From contig CP074402.1 in the NCBI GenBank assembly GCA_018388625.1, forward strand, positions 2,542,001 through 2,606,000: DNA of 64,000 nucleotides, written 5' to 3'. Under the pieces are notes generated by a model. That model was given only the letters and a program-made list of their open reading frames with translations. It made no database searches and was not told the origin of the DNA. This DNA is from Nocardiopsis eucommiae. GTDB lineage: Bacteria > Actinomycetota > Actinomycetes > Streptosporangiales > Streptosporangiaceae. This document shows, piece by piece, positions 41,348 through 50,115 of the stretch (within the stretch, counting starts at the first letter, position 1; each line of letters starts with the position of its first letter). Both the position numbers and the translations under genes were made by a program.

Positions 41348-42566
41348 GTGCCCTCGTCCGCGTGCGGCGCGAGGGCTCGGGGACACACGAACTGATCCAC
41401 CTCGACAACGGGGTGGTGCGGGTCGTCGCGGCGCCCGGTCTGGGCGGCCGGGTGCTGTCCGTGCGCCACCGCGACCAGGAACACCTGTACCGGAACGACC
41501 GCCTGCTGGGCGAGGACCTGCGTCCGGTGGAGGGCGTCTCGCTCGGGCCGGTGGACGGGCCGATGAGCGCGTGGAACAACGTCGGCGGGGACAAGACCTG
41601 GCCCGCGCCGCAGGGGTGGGACGGGCCCGGACAGTGGGCGGGTCCCCCGATCCCGTCCTGGACTCGGGCGCCTACCGCGTTCGGGTGGAGGACGGCCCGG
41701 GCGGGACCGTCGTGCTCACCCTCACCAGCGAGGACGATCCGAGGACCGGTCTGCGTCTGTCCCGCCGACTCACCATGGAACCCGGGGCCGCCGGCTACCG
41801 GCTGGACCTCGAGGCGGTCAACGCCTCCACGACGGACCGCCGGTGGGCGCTGTGGAACGTGACCCAGATCGACGGGGCCCGGTCCTCGGACGGGGCCACC
41901 GACGGTGTCTTCGTGGGGGTCAGGGGCGAGGGCCCGCACACGGTGCCCCTCGTCTCGGGCAACGGCCGCCCGCGAGTCGTGGAGCACGTGCCCTCCGTAC
42001 TGCGGGTGCCGTCACAGGAGGTGGTCGGCAAGGTCGGCTTCCCCACCGCGTCCGGATGGCTGGCCAACGTGGGGGCCGCGGGCACCCTCACCCAGCGCTT
42101 CGACGTCACCGAGGGGGCCGACTACCCGGACGCCGGGTCCGTGGCCGAGGTCTGGTTGGAGACTCCGCTGAGCCGTCCACTGGAGCACCTCGGCGGGCTG
42201 TGCCCGGTGGACCGCGTGATCGAGGTCGAGGCACTCGGGCCCCTCACCGAACTGGCGCCCGGGCAACGCGTGAGCCTGGCGGTCGACTTCGGCTTCGGTT
42301 CGGGCCGGGAACCGGTCTCGGAGGTGACGGCTGACGGATTCTGGAGCGAGCGACCCCGCTGGGAGGGTCACGGGCCCGGCACGGCGCGGTTGGTCGGCTC
42401 GTTCACGTCCACACGGCACGGCGCCCTGGTCCACCGCCGATCCGGGCGCACCCTCGCACGGACCGTTCCGGGTGAACTGACCCGGTTCACCGTTCCGGTC
42501 CCGGAGGCCGACCCACGTACCGACCCCGACCCCGACCCCGACGTCGTGTTCGCGGCGCGGCCGTGA
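41344..42566 (+). CDS. DUF4380 protein, galactose-mutarotase-like (frameshift near 41648)
   Basis: About 407 residues. GTG 41344 overlaps the dehydrogenase stop by 4 bp. SALVRVRREGSGTHELIHLDNGVVRVVAAPGLGGRVLSVRH opens a beta-sandwich; NNVGGDKTWPAPQGWDGPGQW precedes the break; the rest (SGAYRVRVEDGPGGTVVLTLTSEDDPRTGLRLSRRLTMEPG, WALWNVTQIDG) is in the next frame. DUF4380 proteins resemble aldose-1-epimerase folds but have no assigned reaction. Its place inside a sugar-acid operon suggests sugar binding or anomer conversion. Confidence 0.7.
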
Positions 42567-42628
42567 ACGGGACGCCGACCGGCGCCTCCGGAGAGTCCGG
42601 GGCGCACCCACCATCCGATGGAAGAGAC

Positions 42629-43383
42629 ATGACGAACACCAGGCACGAGGGAACCACGGCCGTGGTCACCGGAGCGGCCCAGGGGATCGGTGAGGCCACC
42701 GCCCGACGCCTGGCGGCGCAGGGCGCGTCGGTGGTGCTCACCGACCTGTCACCCCGAGTCGCGGAGGCCGCCGAACGCATCCGCGCTGCGGGGGAAGCGC
42801 CCTGGCGGTCACGGCGGACGTGAGCGACGAGGGCTCGTGGGAGCGGGTGGTGGAACGGGCCCGCACCACCTTCGGTCCCGTGGGGATCCTGGTCTCCAAC
42901 GCCTACACCTTCGAGCAGGCGCCCGCCCACGAGACGACGCTCGCCTCCTGGGAGCGCCAGATCGCCGTCAACCTCACCGGCGCCTTCCTGGGGGTGCGCG
43001 CCTGTCTGGACGACCTGACCGCCGTCGGAGGCAGTGTCGTCATCGCGTCCTCGGTCCATGCCTGGTTCGGGCTTCCGGGCCGACCGGCCTACGCCACCAG
43101 CAAGGGCGGGCTGACCGCGCTGACCCGCCAGCTCGCCGTCGAGTACGGCCCGCGCGTGCGGGTCAACTGCGTGCTCCCCGGCCCCGTCCTCACCGCCGCA
43201 TGGGAGGACGTGGGCGAGGAGGACCGCCGAGCCAGCGTCGCCCAGACCGCCGCCGGGCGTTTCGGTGACCCCGACGAGGTCGCCTCCGTCATCTCCTTCC
43301 TCGCCTCCTCCGAGGCCTCCTACGTCACGGGGGCGAGTCTTCCGGTCGACGGAGGGTGGAGTATCTACAAGGCGTCGTCGTGA
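42629..43383 (+). CDS. SDR-family sugar dehydrogenase (frameshift near 42797)
   Basis: About 251 residues. The glycine motif VTGAAQGIGEATARRLA lies at the N-terminus; one G added to GCGGGGGAAG joins it to SALAVTADVSDEGSWERVVERA; then LVSNAY, catalytic Ser in IASSVHAWFG, YATSKGGLTALTRQLAVEYGP, and the C-terminal SYVTGASLPVDGGWS. Start at ATG 42629. In this operon it may oxidise the sugar to a lactone (galactose- or fucose-dehydrogenase-like), feeding the SMP-30 lactonase. Confidence 0.8.
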
Positions 43384-43408
43384 CCGGGCGCCTGGAACGG
43401 AGGACATG

Positions 43409-44139
43409 ATGGCCGCCTATTCGGGGCGCGGCGTGCACGGCCAGACGGTGCGACTGCTCGGGGAACGGGTTCTGGCCGGGGAGTTCGCGGAGGGCCAGAC
43501 CATCGATCTGGCCGAACTCAGCGAGGAACTCGACCTGAGCCTGACGGCCCTGCGCGAGGCGATCAAGGTGCTCGCGGCCAAGGGGCTGGTGGGCTCACGC
43601 CAGAAGAAGGGCACCTTCGTGCGCCCGCGCGGCGACTGGAACCTGCTCGACCCGGACGTGGTCCGGTGGCAGGTGGCGGCCGGGGCCGGTGACGTCTTCT
43701 TCCGTGACCTGGCCGAGCTGCGCGACGCGCTCGAACCCGCCGCCGCCCTGCTCGCGGCGCGGCGGCGTGAGGACGACGACGTCACCGAGCTGCGGGCCGC
43801 GCTCGAAGAGATCGCCGACACCGTGGACGGGCAGGCCGAGGACGCCGTCCGGGCCGACCTGCGCTGGCACCGCGCCCTGTTGGCGGCCACCCACAACGAG
43901 CTGTTCACCCGTACCGACGTCTTCTTCTCCGCCGGGCTCTCCGAACGCGACCGCCTGGTCCACGGAGGCGACCACGACGACCCGGTGCCCAGCCACGAGG
44001 CGGTCACCGAGGCCATCGCCGCCGGGGACCCCTCGCGGCCGAGGCCGCCATGCGCTCCCTGCTGGCACAGGCCAGGCAGGACCTGCTCCGCGTCACCGAG
44101 CACGACGCGTCCGAAGACCGTTGGGAGAAGCCCGAGTGA
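43409..44139 (+). CDS. GntR-family regulator, FCD subgroup (frameshift near 44030)
   Basis: About 243 residues. The winged helix is at the N-terminus (TVRLLGERVLAGEFAEGQTIDLAELSEELDLSLTALREAIKVLAAKGLVGSRQKKGTFVRP) and the all-helical FCD domain follows (LAELRDALEPAAALLAARR, ADLRWHRALLAATHNELF, SHEAVTEAIAAGD). One C added to GACCCCTCG restores PLAAEAAMRSLLAQARQDLLRVTEHDASEDRWEKPE and the stop at 44139. ATG 43409 is preferred to 43406 for spacing from GGAGG. It is related to DgoR-like repressors and presumably senses galactonate or an intermediate. Confidence 0.82.
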
Positions 44140-45281
44140 GAATCACCCGTATTGAGACCTTCCTGGTTCCGCCCCGGTGGCTGATGTGCCGGGTGGAGAC
44201 CGACGAGGGGATCGTCGGATGGGGCGAGCCGGTCGTCGAGGGGCGGGCGGAGACCGTGCGGGCGGCGGTGGAGGAGCTGTCCGAACTCCTCCTGGGACAG
44301 GACCCCGCCCCGATCGAGCACCACTGGCAGCGACTGACCAAGGGCGGCTTCTACCGTGGTGGTCCCGTGCTGTCCAGCGCGGTGGCCGGGCTCGACCAGG
44401 CCCTGTGGGACATCGCGGGCAAGAGCCTGGGCGTGCCCGTGCACCGCCTCCTCGGCGGTCCGGTCCGCGACAAGGTCAGGGTCTACGGCTGGGTCGGCGG
44501 CGACGACCCGGCCGAACTGGTCGACAGGGTCAGCGCGCGCGTGGAGACCGGTCTCACCGCGGTGAAGATGAACGGCTCCGGAGTGATGGGGCGCTCCGCG
44601 ACCGTGCGCGAGATCGACGGCATCGTGGACCGTCTGGCGAGCGTGCGCGAGGTACTCGGCCCGGACCGGGACGTGGCGGTGGACTTCCACGGTCGCTTCA
44701 ACGCGGCCACCGCCCGCAGGGTCCTGCCCCTGTTGGAGCCGCTGCGGCCCATGTTCGTGGAGGAACCCGTCCTCCCCGAGTACGGTCACCTGCTCCAGGA
44801 CGTCGTGCGGAGCAGTCCCGTGCCCATCGCCACCGGCGAGCGCCTGTTCAGCCGGACCGACTTCCTGCCCGCCCTCCAGGCGGGCATCGCGGTGGCCCAG
44901 CCCGACCTCTCCCACGCGGGAGGGATCTCCGAGGTCCGCAGGATCGCCTCCCTGGCCGAGACCTACGACGTCCTGCTCGCCCCGCACTGCCCGCTCGGCC
45001 CGCTGGCCCTGGCCGCCAGCCTCCAGGTCGCCTTCGCCACCCCCAACTTCCTCATCCAGGAACAGAGCATCGGCATCCACTACAACCAGGACGCGGAGCT
45101 GCTGGACTACGTCCTGGACGCCGAGGTCTTCGCCTTTCCCGACGGGCACATCCACCGGACCGACGCCCCGGGGCTGGGAGTGCGGGTGGACGAGGACGCC
45201 GTGCGCCGCGCGGACCGCGGGGGCCACCGCTGGCGGTCGCCCGTGTGGAGCCATGAGGACGGGTCGTTCGCGGAGTGGTGA
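44136..45281 (+). CDS. dgoD: D-galactonate dehydratase
   Basis: 381 residues of the enolase superfamily, nearly the length of E. coli DgoD. GTG 44136 overlaps the gntR stop by 4 bp. Active-site features: VKMNGSG, metal ligands in VDFHGRF, FVEEPVLPE and ATGERLFS, QPDLSHAGGISEVRRIA, the catalytic His in APHCPLGPLALAASLQ, and EQSIGIHYNQDAELLDYV. These closely follow DgoD as I recall it. It dehydrates D-galactonate to 2-dehydro-3-deoxygalactonate. The frame is intact. Confidence 0.92.
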   Translation: MRITRIETFLVPPRWLMCRVETDEGIVGWGEPVVEGRAETVRAAVEELSELLLGQDPAPIEHHWQRLTKGGFYRGGPVLSSAVAGLDQALWDIAGKSLGVPVHRLLGGPVRDKVRVYGWVGGDDPAELVDRVSARVETGLTAVKMNGSGVMGRSATVREIDGIVDRLASVREVLGPDRDVAVDFHGRFNAATARRVLPLLEPLRPMFVEEPVLPEYGHLLQDVVRSSPVPIATGERLFSRTDFLPALQAGIAVAQPDLSHAGGISEVRRIASLAETYDVLLAPHCPLGPLALAASLQVAFATPNFLIQEQSIGIHYNQDAELLDYVLDAEVFAFPDGHIHRTDAPGLGVRVDEDAVRRADRGGHRWRSPVWSHEDGSFAEW

Positions 45282-45298
45282 AGGAGAGGAGGGAGGAG

Positions 45299-46168
45299 AT
45301 GACGCGCGTGACGAGCGAACCATGGAGCGCCGAACGCTTCGAACTGGGGGAGGGGCTGCGCCGACACGGTCGGCACCTGCTCATGGTGGACATCCTCACC
45401 GGCAGGCTCCTGCGCCTGGACCCGGGCTCGCCCGGTCCGGCCGAGGTCGTCCTGTCCCTGGACACGCCCCTGGGGGCGGTCGCCCCCGTGTCGGGCCGTC
45501 CGGGGTCCTACGTGGCGGCGGTCGGGACCGGAGTCGCCGTCGTCTCCAAGGACGGCGGAGTGGTGTGGCTGGCCAGGCCGGAGGACCACGCGGCGGTGCC
45601 GATGCGGATGAACGACGGATGCTGCGACCCCGCGGGCAGGTTCTGGGCCGGATCGATGGCCTACGACGGCACCAGGGGTGCCGGTTCCGTCTACCGCGCC
45701 GACCCCGACGGCGGATTCTCCCGCGTCCTCGAGGGCTACACCGTTCCCAACGGCCCGGCCTTCACCGAGGACGGTTCCCGCATGTACCTGGCGGACAGCG
45801 CCGACGGGCGCATCGACGTCCACGACGTGTCCCCGAGCGGAGAACCCGGGGCCCGGTCGGTCTTCGCCCGTGTCACACAGGGCAGCCCCGACGGTATGCA
45901 GGTCGACGACGAGGGGCACCTGTGGGTCGCTGTCTGGGGCGCCGGTCGGGTGCACCGCTACGATCCCGACGGAACCCTGGAGCGCGTGGTCACGGTCCCC
46001 GCCGTCCAGCCCACGAGCGTGTGCGTCACCCGTGGCCCGGTGCCACGGTTGTTCGTCACCTCCGCGACGGTCGGCCTCGACCGGCCGGGCCCCGGTGACG
46101 GTGCCGTGTTCTCGGTTCCCGTGGAGGTCGGCGGACCGCTGGTCCACCAGTTCGGGGGTGCGGTGTGA
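45299..46168 (+). CDS. SMP-30/gluconolactonase-family lactonase
   Basis: 289 residues of a six-bladed beta-propeller. Metal and catalytic positions are seen in RMNDGCCDPAGRFWAGSMAYD, YTVPNGPAFTEDGSRMYLADS and GSPDGMQVDDEGHLWVAVWGAGRV. It should hydrolyse the sugar lactone made by a dehydrogenase of this operon to the open aldonate. A GGAGGAG ribosome site precedes ATG 45299. Its stop overlaps the kinase start (GTGA). The frame is intact. Confidence 0.87.
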   Translation: MTRVTSEPWSAERFELGEGLRRHGRHLLMVDILTGRLLRLDPGSPGPAEVVLSLDTPLGAVAPVSGRPGSYVAAVGTGVAVVSKDGGVVWLARPEDHAAVPMRMNDGCCDPAGRFWAGSMAYDGTRGAGSVYRADPDGGFSRVLEGYTVPNGPAFTEDGSRMYLADSADGRIDVHDVSPSGEPGARSVFARVTQGSPDGMQVDDEGHLWVAVWGAGRVHRYDPDGTLERVVTVPAVQPTSVCVTRGPVPRLFVTSATVGLDRPGPGDGAVFSVPVEVGGPLVHQFGGAV

Positions 46169-47138
46169 GCGCCGAGATCGTCTGCGTCGGTGAGACGATG
46201 CTGCTGCTCACCGCGGCCGACCCGACACCGCTGGACCAGGCGCCGCTCCTGACGATGGGGGTCGCTGGAGCCGAGTCCAACGTCGCCTCCGGGCTCGCCG
46301 CGCTCGGACACCGGGCCGCCTGGCTCAGTGCCGTGGGGACGACCCCTTCGGCCGTCTGGTCACGCGCACCCTCCGCGAGAGCGGGGTGGACGTGTCCGGG
46401 GTCCGTGTCGACCGGGACCGTCCCACGGGCGTGTTCGCCAAGGATCCCTCGCCCGAGGGAAGCACCGTGCACTACTACAGGACCAGGTCCGCGGCCTCCG
46501 GGCTCGGCCCGGAGCTGGTCGGGGATCCACGGGTACGGGCCGCCGGCAGGGTCCACCTGTCCGGGATCACCCCCGCGCTGTCCCCGGGTTGCGACGCCCT
46601 GACCCAGGGACTCCTGGAGGCACCCGGCCTGACGGTGAGCTTCGACGTGAACCACCGGCCCCGACTGTGGGGGCCGGAGGAGGCGGCTCCGCGTCTGCTC
46701 GCGCTGGCCCGGCTCGCCGACATCGTCTTCGTCGGCAGGGACGAGGCCGAGGAGCTGTGGGGCACCTCCACCGACCGCGACGTCCGGGCGCTCCTGCCCG
46801 ACGTCGAGCGCCTCGTGGTCAAGGACGCCGAACACGGCGCCAGCGAGTTCCACGGTGGCACGCGGGTGTACGTGCCCGCGCCCACCGTGGAGGTCGTCGA
46901 GCCGGTCGGGGCGGGGGACGCCTTCGCCGCCGGATACCTGGCGGGGGACCTGCGCGGACTGGGCGGCCGGGAACGCCTGCGTCTCGGGCACCTGTGCGCC
47001 GGACGCGTCCTGCGGGTGACGGGGGACCTGGCCGACCCGCCTCCGCCGGACCAGGTGGACGAGCTCCTGGCGGTGGCCGACGAGCACTGGAACGAACGCG
47101 CGGCCGGGGCCGCGACGAGAGGAGTCAGCAGTGAGTGA
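46165..47138 (+). CDS. PfkB-family 2-keto-3-deoxysugar-acid kinase (frameshift near 46340)
   Basis: About 324 residues of the ribokinase/PfkB family. GTG 46165 opens EIVCVGETMLLLTAADP; GVAGAESNVASGLAALGHRAAWLSAVG binds sugar; one more G in GTGGGGACG gives VGDDPFGRLVTRTLRESGVDVSGV. The ATP/catalytic motif is VVEPVGAGDAFAAGYLAG. It should phosphorylate 2-dehydro-3-deoxygalactonate, replacing the unrelated DgoK of enterobacteria. It overlaps the aldolase start by 8 bp. Confidence 0.82.
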
Positions 47139-47726
47139 CGAGGGTCTGGACGGCCTGTTCGCGGAACACAGCGTGCTCGCCATCCTGAGGGGCATGCCGG
47201 TGCGCACCACGGTGGAACTGGCCGAGCGCGCCTGGGACCTGGGGGTGACCGCCATCGAGGTGCCCGCGCGCGACCCCGAGGGGCTGGAGGCGTTGCACGC
47301 CACGGTCAGGGCCGGGGCGGAGCGCGGACACCCGGTCGGCGCGGGCACGGTGATCACCCCCGAACAGGTCCGTGCGGTGTCCGAGGCGGGCGCCGCGTTC
47401 ACCGTCGCGCCGGGCTTCGACGCCGAGGTCATGGCCCTGTCGAAGGCCGCCGGTATGCCCCACCTGCCCGGTGTGGCCACGCCCACCGACATCCAGGGGG
47501 TGCTGAGGGCGGGCGGCCACTGGGTGAAGGCCTTCCCCGCCTCGTCGCTCGGCACGGGGTGGTTCCGGGCGATGTCCGGACCCTTCCCGGACGTGCGGAT
47601 CGTGGCGACCGGCGGCATGGACGCCCACAACGCCCGCCGGTACCTCGACGCCGGGGCACGGATGGTGGCGGTCGGATCCGCGCTGACCGACCCCGAGCAG
47701 ATCCCCTCCTGGCCGCGCTGGTCTGA
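47131..47726 (+). CDS. KDPG/KDPGal-type aldolase (frameshift near 47706)
   Basis: About 198 residues of the class I Eda/DgoA family: SVLAILRGMPVRTTVELAERAWDLGVTAIEVPARD with Glu43, PVGAGTVITPEQV, HLPGVATPTDIQ, and HWVKAFPAS with Schiff-base Lys133, then VATGGMDAHNARRYLDAGA. It splits the phosphorylated keto-deoxy acid to pyruvate and glyceraldehyde-3-phosphate. As written the frame runs on into the regulator gene; one C added to ATCCCCTCC gives EQIPLLAALV and a stop at 47724-47726, the normal end. Confidence 0.85.
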
Positions 47727-47742
47727 GCCCGTCGCGGGGGCC

Positions 47743-47778
47743 GGGCGGCCGTGCGGGCGGCCGTGCGGGCGGCCGTCC
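47743..47778. repeat. three 12-bp tandem repeats
   Basis: GGGCGGCCGTGC occurs twice in a row, followed by GGGCGGCCGTCC, between the aldolase stop and the response-regulator promoter. The units are self-complementary in GGCC/CGGCCG and could hinder polymerase or form hairpins; a slipped-strand origin is likely. Confidence 0.7.
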
Positions 47779-47842
47779 GGGTGGAGCGGCGGGGTTACCA
47801 TCGGGCCCGGGGACCGGGGCCAACACACCTCTGTGACCTGGG

Positions 47843-47861
47843 CTCTCATCGCTCTCTCATC
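47843..47861. promoter_or_regulatory. direct repeats upstream of the OmpR-type regulator
   Basis: CTCTCAT at 47843-47849 and 47854-47860 are 11 bp apart, one helical turn, 25 bp before the regulator start. OmpR/PhoB-family proteins bind such head-to-tail repeats. The same TCTCAT-N5-TCTCAT pattern is at 50030-50046, before the MMPL gene. Confidence 0.55.
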
Positions 47862-47885
47862 CCTGTCGGCTGTGATGGACGGACC

Positions 47886-48584
47886 ATGCAAGCCAAGATC
47901 CTCGTCGTCGACGACGAACCGAACATCCTCGACGTGGTCGCGACCGTGCTGGAGTTCCACGGATTCGACGTGCGCACCGCCGCCACGGCCGCCGAGGCCC
48001 ACACCGCCGCGCACGCGTTCGGGCCCGACCTGGTCGTCCTGGACGTCATGCTCCCGGACGGCGACGGGTTCGACGTGTGCCGCGCGCTGCGGCGTTCGCG
48101 GCCCGACCTCGGCATCGTCTTCCTCACCGCCAAGGACGCCCACAGCGAGCGGATCGCGGGGCTCACCTACGGCGGCGACGACTACGTCACCAAACCGTTT
48201 AACACCGACGAGCTGGTGGCCCGGGTGCGCGCGGTCCTGCGCAGGACGCGACCGGGCAACGGGCCGGAAGCGGCGGACGGGATCCTGCGCTTCGCCGACG
48301 TGGAACTGGACGAGCGCGCCTGCGTGGTGCGGCGGGCCGGGAACCCGGTGCCGCTCTCGCGCACCGAGTTCGACCTCCTCCGGTACCTCATGCTCAACAG
48401 CGGGCGCGTGCTGTCCCGCCCGCAGATCATCGACGAGGTCTGGAGCGACGGCTACGCGGGCGCGTCCAACATCGTCGACACCTACGTCGGCTACCTGCGC
48501 CGCAAGCTCGGCGTTCACGGTCCCAACCTCATCGTGACCCAGCGGGGGTTCGGCTACGCGCTGCGCGAGGGCGACCCCGAATGA
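47886..48584 (+). CDS. OmpR/PhoB-type response regulator
   Basis: 232 residues: a receiver domain (ILVVDDEPNILDVVATVLEFHGFDV, phosphoacceptor in LVVLDVMLPDGDGFDV, FLTAKD, YVTKPF) and a C-terminal winged helix (LSRTEFDLLRYLMLNSGRVLSRPQIIDEVWSDGYAGASNIVDTYVGYLRRKLG). ATG 47886 is in the family position. It overlaps the sensor kinase by an ATGA junction. It probably regulates itself and the MMPL transporter through the TCTCAT repeats. The frame is intact. Confidence 0.9.
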   Translation: MQAKILVVDDEPNILDVVATVLEFHGFDVRTAATAAEAHTAAHAFGPDLVVLDVMLPDGDGFDVCRALRRSRPDLGIVFLTAKDAHSERIAGLTYGGDDYVTKPFNTDELVARVRAVLRRTRPGNGPEAADGILRFADVELDERACVVRRAGNPVPLSRTEFDLLRYLMLNSGRVLSRPQIIDEVWSDGYAGASNIVDTYVGYLRRKLGVHGPNLIVTQRGFGYALREGDPE

Positions 48585-50003
48585 GGGCCCCTGGCGCACC
48601 CTGCGCGGACGGATGGTGGTGGTCAACGCCGTCCTGATGTTCCTCGCCCTGAGTGTGGTGACGGTGGCCAGCTCCATGTTCCTCGGCACCTACCTGGTCG
48701 ACCGGCTGGACGAACGCATCGAGACCAGCGCCTCGTTCGTGCGGGCCAACCAGGACGAGATCTTCGCCAAGAGCCCCGACCAGCTGGTCGAGCAGATCCG
48801 CGCCCCCAGTGAGTTCGTCGCGGAGTTCGTCACGCGGGTCCCGGGGGACAGCCACCCCAAGGTGCACCGGCTCCAGGGGTCGGGGCCCACCCTGGTCCGC
48901 GACATCGACACCGACGGCGCGCCGGAGGGCGTGTTCACGGTCGAGCACGAGGGCGCCGAGTACCGGGTCAAGGTGCTGGAGCTGCCCGAGCAGGACACCG
49001 TGGTCCTCCTCGGAGAGCCCCTGCGCCCGGTCACGGCCACCGTCCACCGGCTGATCGCCATCCAGGTCCTGGGCGGCCTGGCGATGCTCGGGATCGCGCT
49101 GGTCGCCGGAACCGCCGTCATCCGCCGGGGCCTGCGCCCCCTGGACGACGTCGTGGAGACGGCGGAGGCCATCGCCCGGGGCGACCTGGAACGCCGAGTC
49201 CCCGAACCCGCGCCGGGCGCCGCCGACGAGGTCAGCCGCCTGACCCTGTCCATCAACCGCATGCTGGCCCGCCTGCGCGGCGCCCTGCACGCGCACGAGC
49301 AGTCCGAGGAACGGCTGCGCCGCTTCGTCTCGGACGCCTCCCACGAACTGCGCACCCCGCTCACCTCGATCCGCGGCTACCTGCAACTCGTGGCCCAGGG
49401 GGTGGTCGACGTCGCCCGGCGCCCGGACGTCATCACCCGCTCCCAGCAGGAGTCCGAGCGGATGGCCGCCATCGTGGACAACCTCCTGTACCTGGCCCGC
49501 CTGGACGAACGCCCCGCGCCCCGGCACGAGGTGGTCGCCCTCCGCCGGATCGTGGCGGACAGCGTCTCCGACGCCCGCGCCGCCCAGCCCGAACGCGACT
49601 GGCGGACCGAGGTCACCGCCGACGGGCTGGTGGTCGGGGACGAACAGGAACTGCGCCAGGCCGTCTCCAACCTGCTGGCCAACGTGCGCGTGCACACTCC
49701 GGTCAGCAGCCCGGCGACCGTCCGGCTGCACCGGCGCGACGGCCGCGTGGTCCTGGAGGTCTCCGACGAGGGCCCCGGTGTGGCCGAGGAGAACGCGGCC
49801 TTCGTGTTCGAGCGCTTCTACCGGGCCTCCGCGGCGTCCGGGCGACCCGGCAGCGGCCTCGGTCTCCCCATCGTCCGGGCCGTCATGCGGGCCCACGGGG
49901 GCGAGGCGGAGTTCACCTCCACCGCCGCCGAGGGAACCCGGGTCACCCTACGGTTCCCGTCACCGCCGGACTCCGACGCGGGCTCCCTGGCAGGTGGACG
50001 TGA
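48581..50003 (+). CDS. sensor histidine kinase (frameshift near 48592, 3' end uncertain)
   Basis: About 475 residues. From ATG 48581 (ATGA overlap with the regulator), one C added to GGGCCCCTGG gives MRAPWRTLRGRMVVVNAVLMFLAL. Then a membrane helix, an extracellular sensor part (about 48700-49040), a second helix (LIAIQVLGGLAMLGIALVAG), HAMP, HisKA (RRFVSDASHELRTPLTSIRGYLQ) and HATPase (NLLANVRVHTP, VLEVSDEGPGVAEENAAFVFERFYR, GSGLGLPIVRAVMRAHGG). The frame as written has no stop and continues into the MMPL gene; the nearest stop, in the adjacent frame, is at 50001-50003, so another lost base near 49980 is likely. Confidence 0.85.
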
Positions 50004-50029
50004 CGACGATCTCACCAGCGGCGCCGCGT

Positions 50030-50046
50030 TCTCATCGAACTCTCAT
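50030..50046. promoter_or_regulatory. direct repeats upstream of the MMPL gene
   Basis: TCTCAT at 50030-50035 and 50041-50046, 11 bp apart, 70 bp before the MMPL start and matching the element at 47843. This points to control by the adjacent two-component system. Confidence 0.55.
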
Positions 50047-50115
50047 GATCCTCGGCAGTTCGCCTCATCGGCGTCGTATGAGCTGGAAGGCAAGCGTAAG
50101 TCGGGGTTGAGAGGA

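Noticed and set aside
39031..41484. An 817-codon antisense open frame opposite the ABC permease and dehydrogenase genes
   Set aside because: GC-rich third positions leave antisense frames open; the product is Arg/Gly/Asp/His-rich low complexity with no family motif, while the plus strand has clear transporter and enzyme motifs.
47131..48537. A 468-residue aldolase-plus-extension protein
   Set aside because: The extension is the response-regulator gene in the wrong frame; one C added near 47706 gives the normal aldolase C-terminus and stop at 47726.
46056..48689. An 877-codon minus-strand open frame opposite kinase, aldolase and regulator genes
   Set aside because: Same shadow effect; plus-strand PfkB, aldolase and OmpR motifs are unambiguous.
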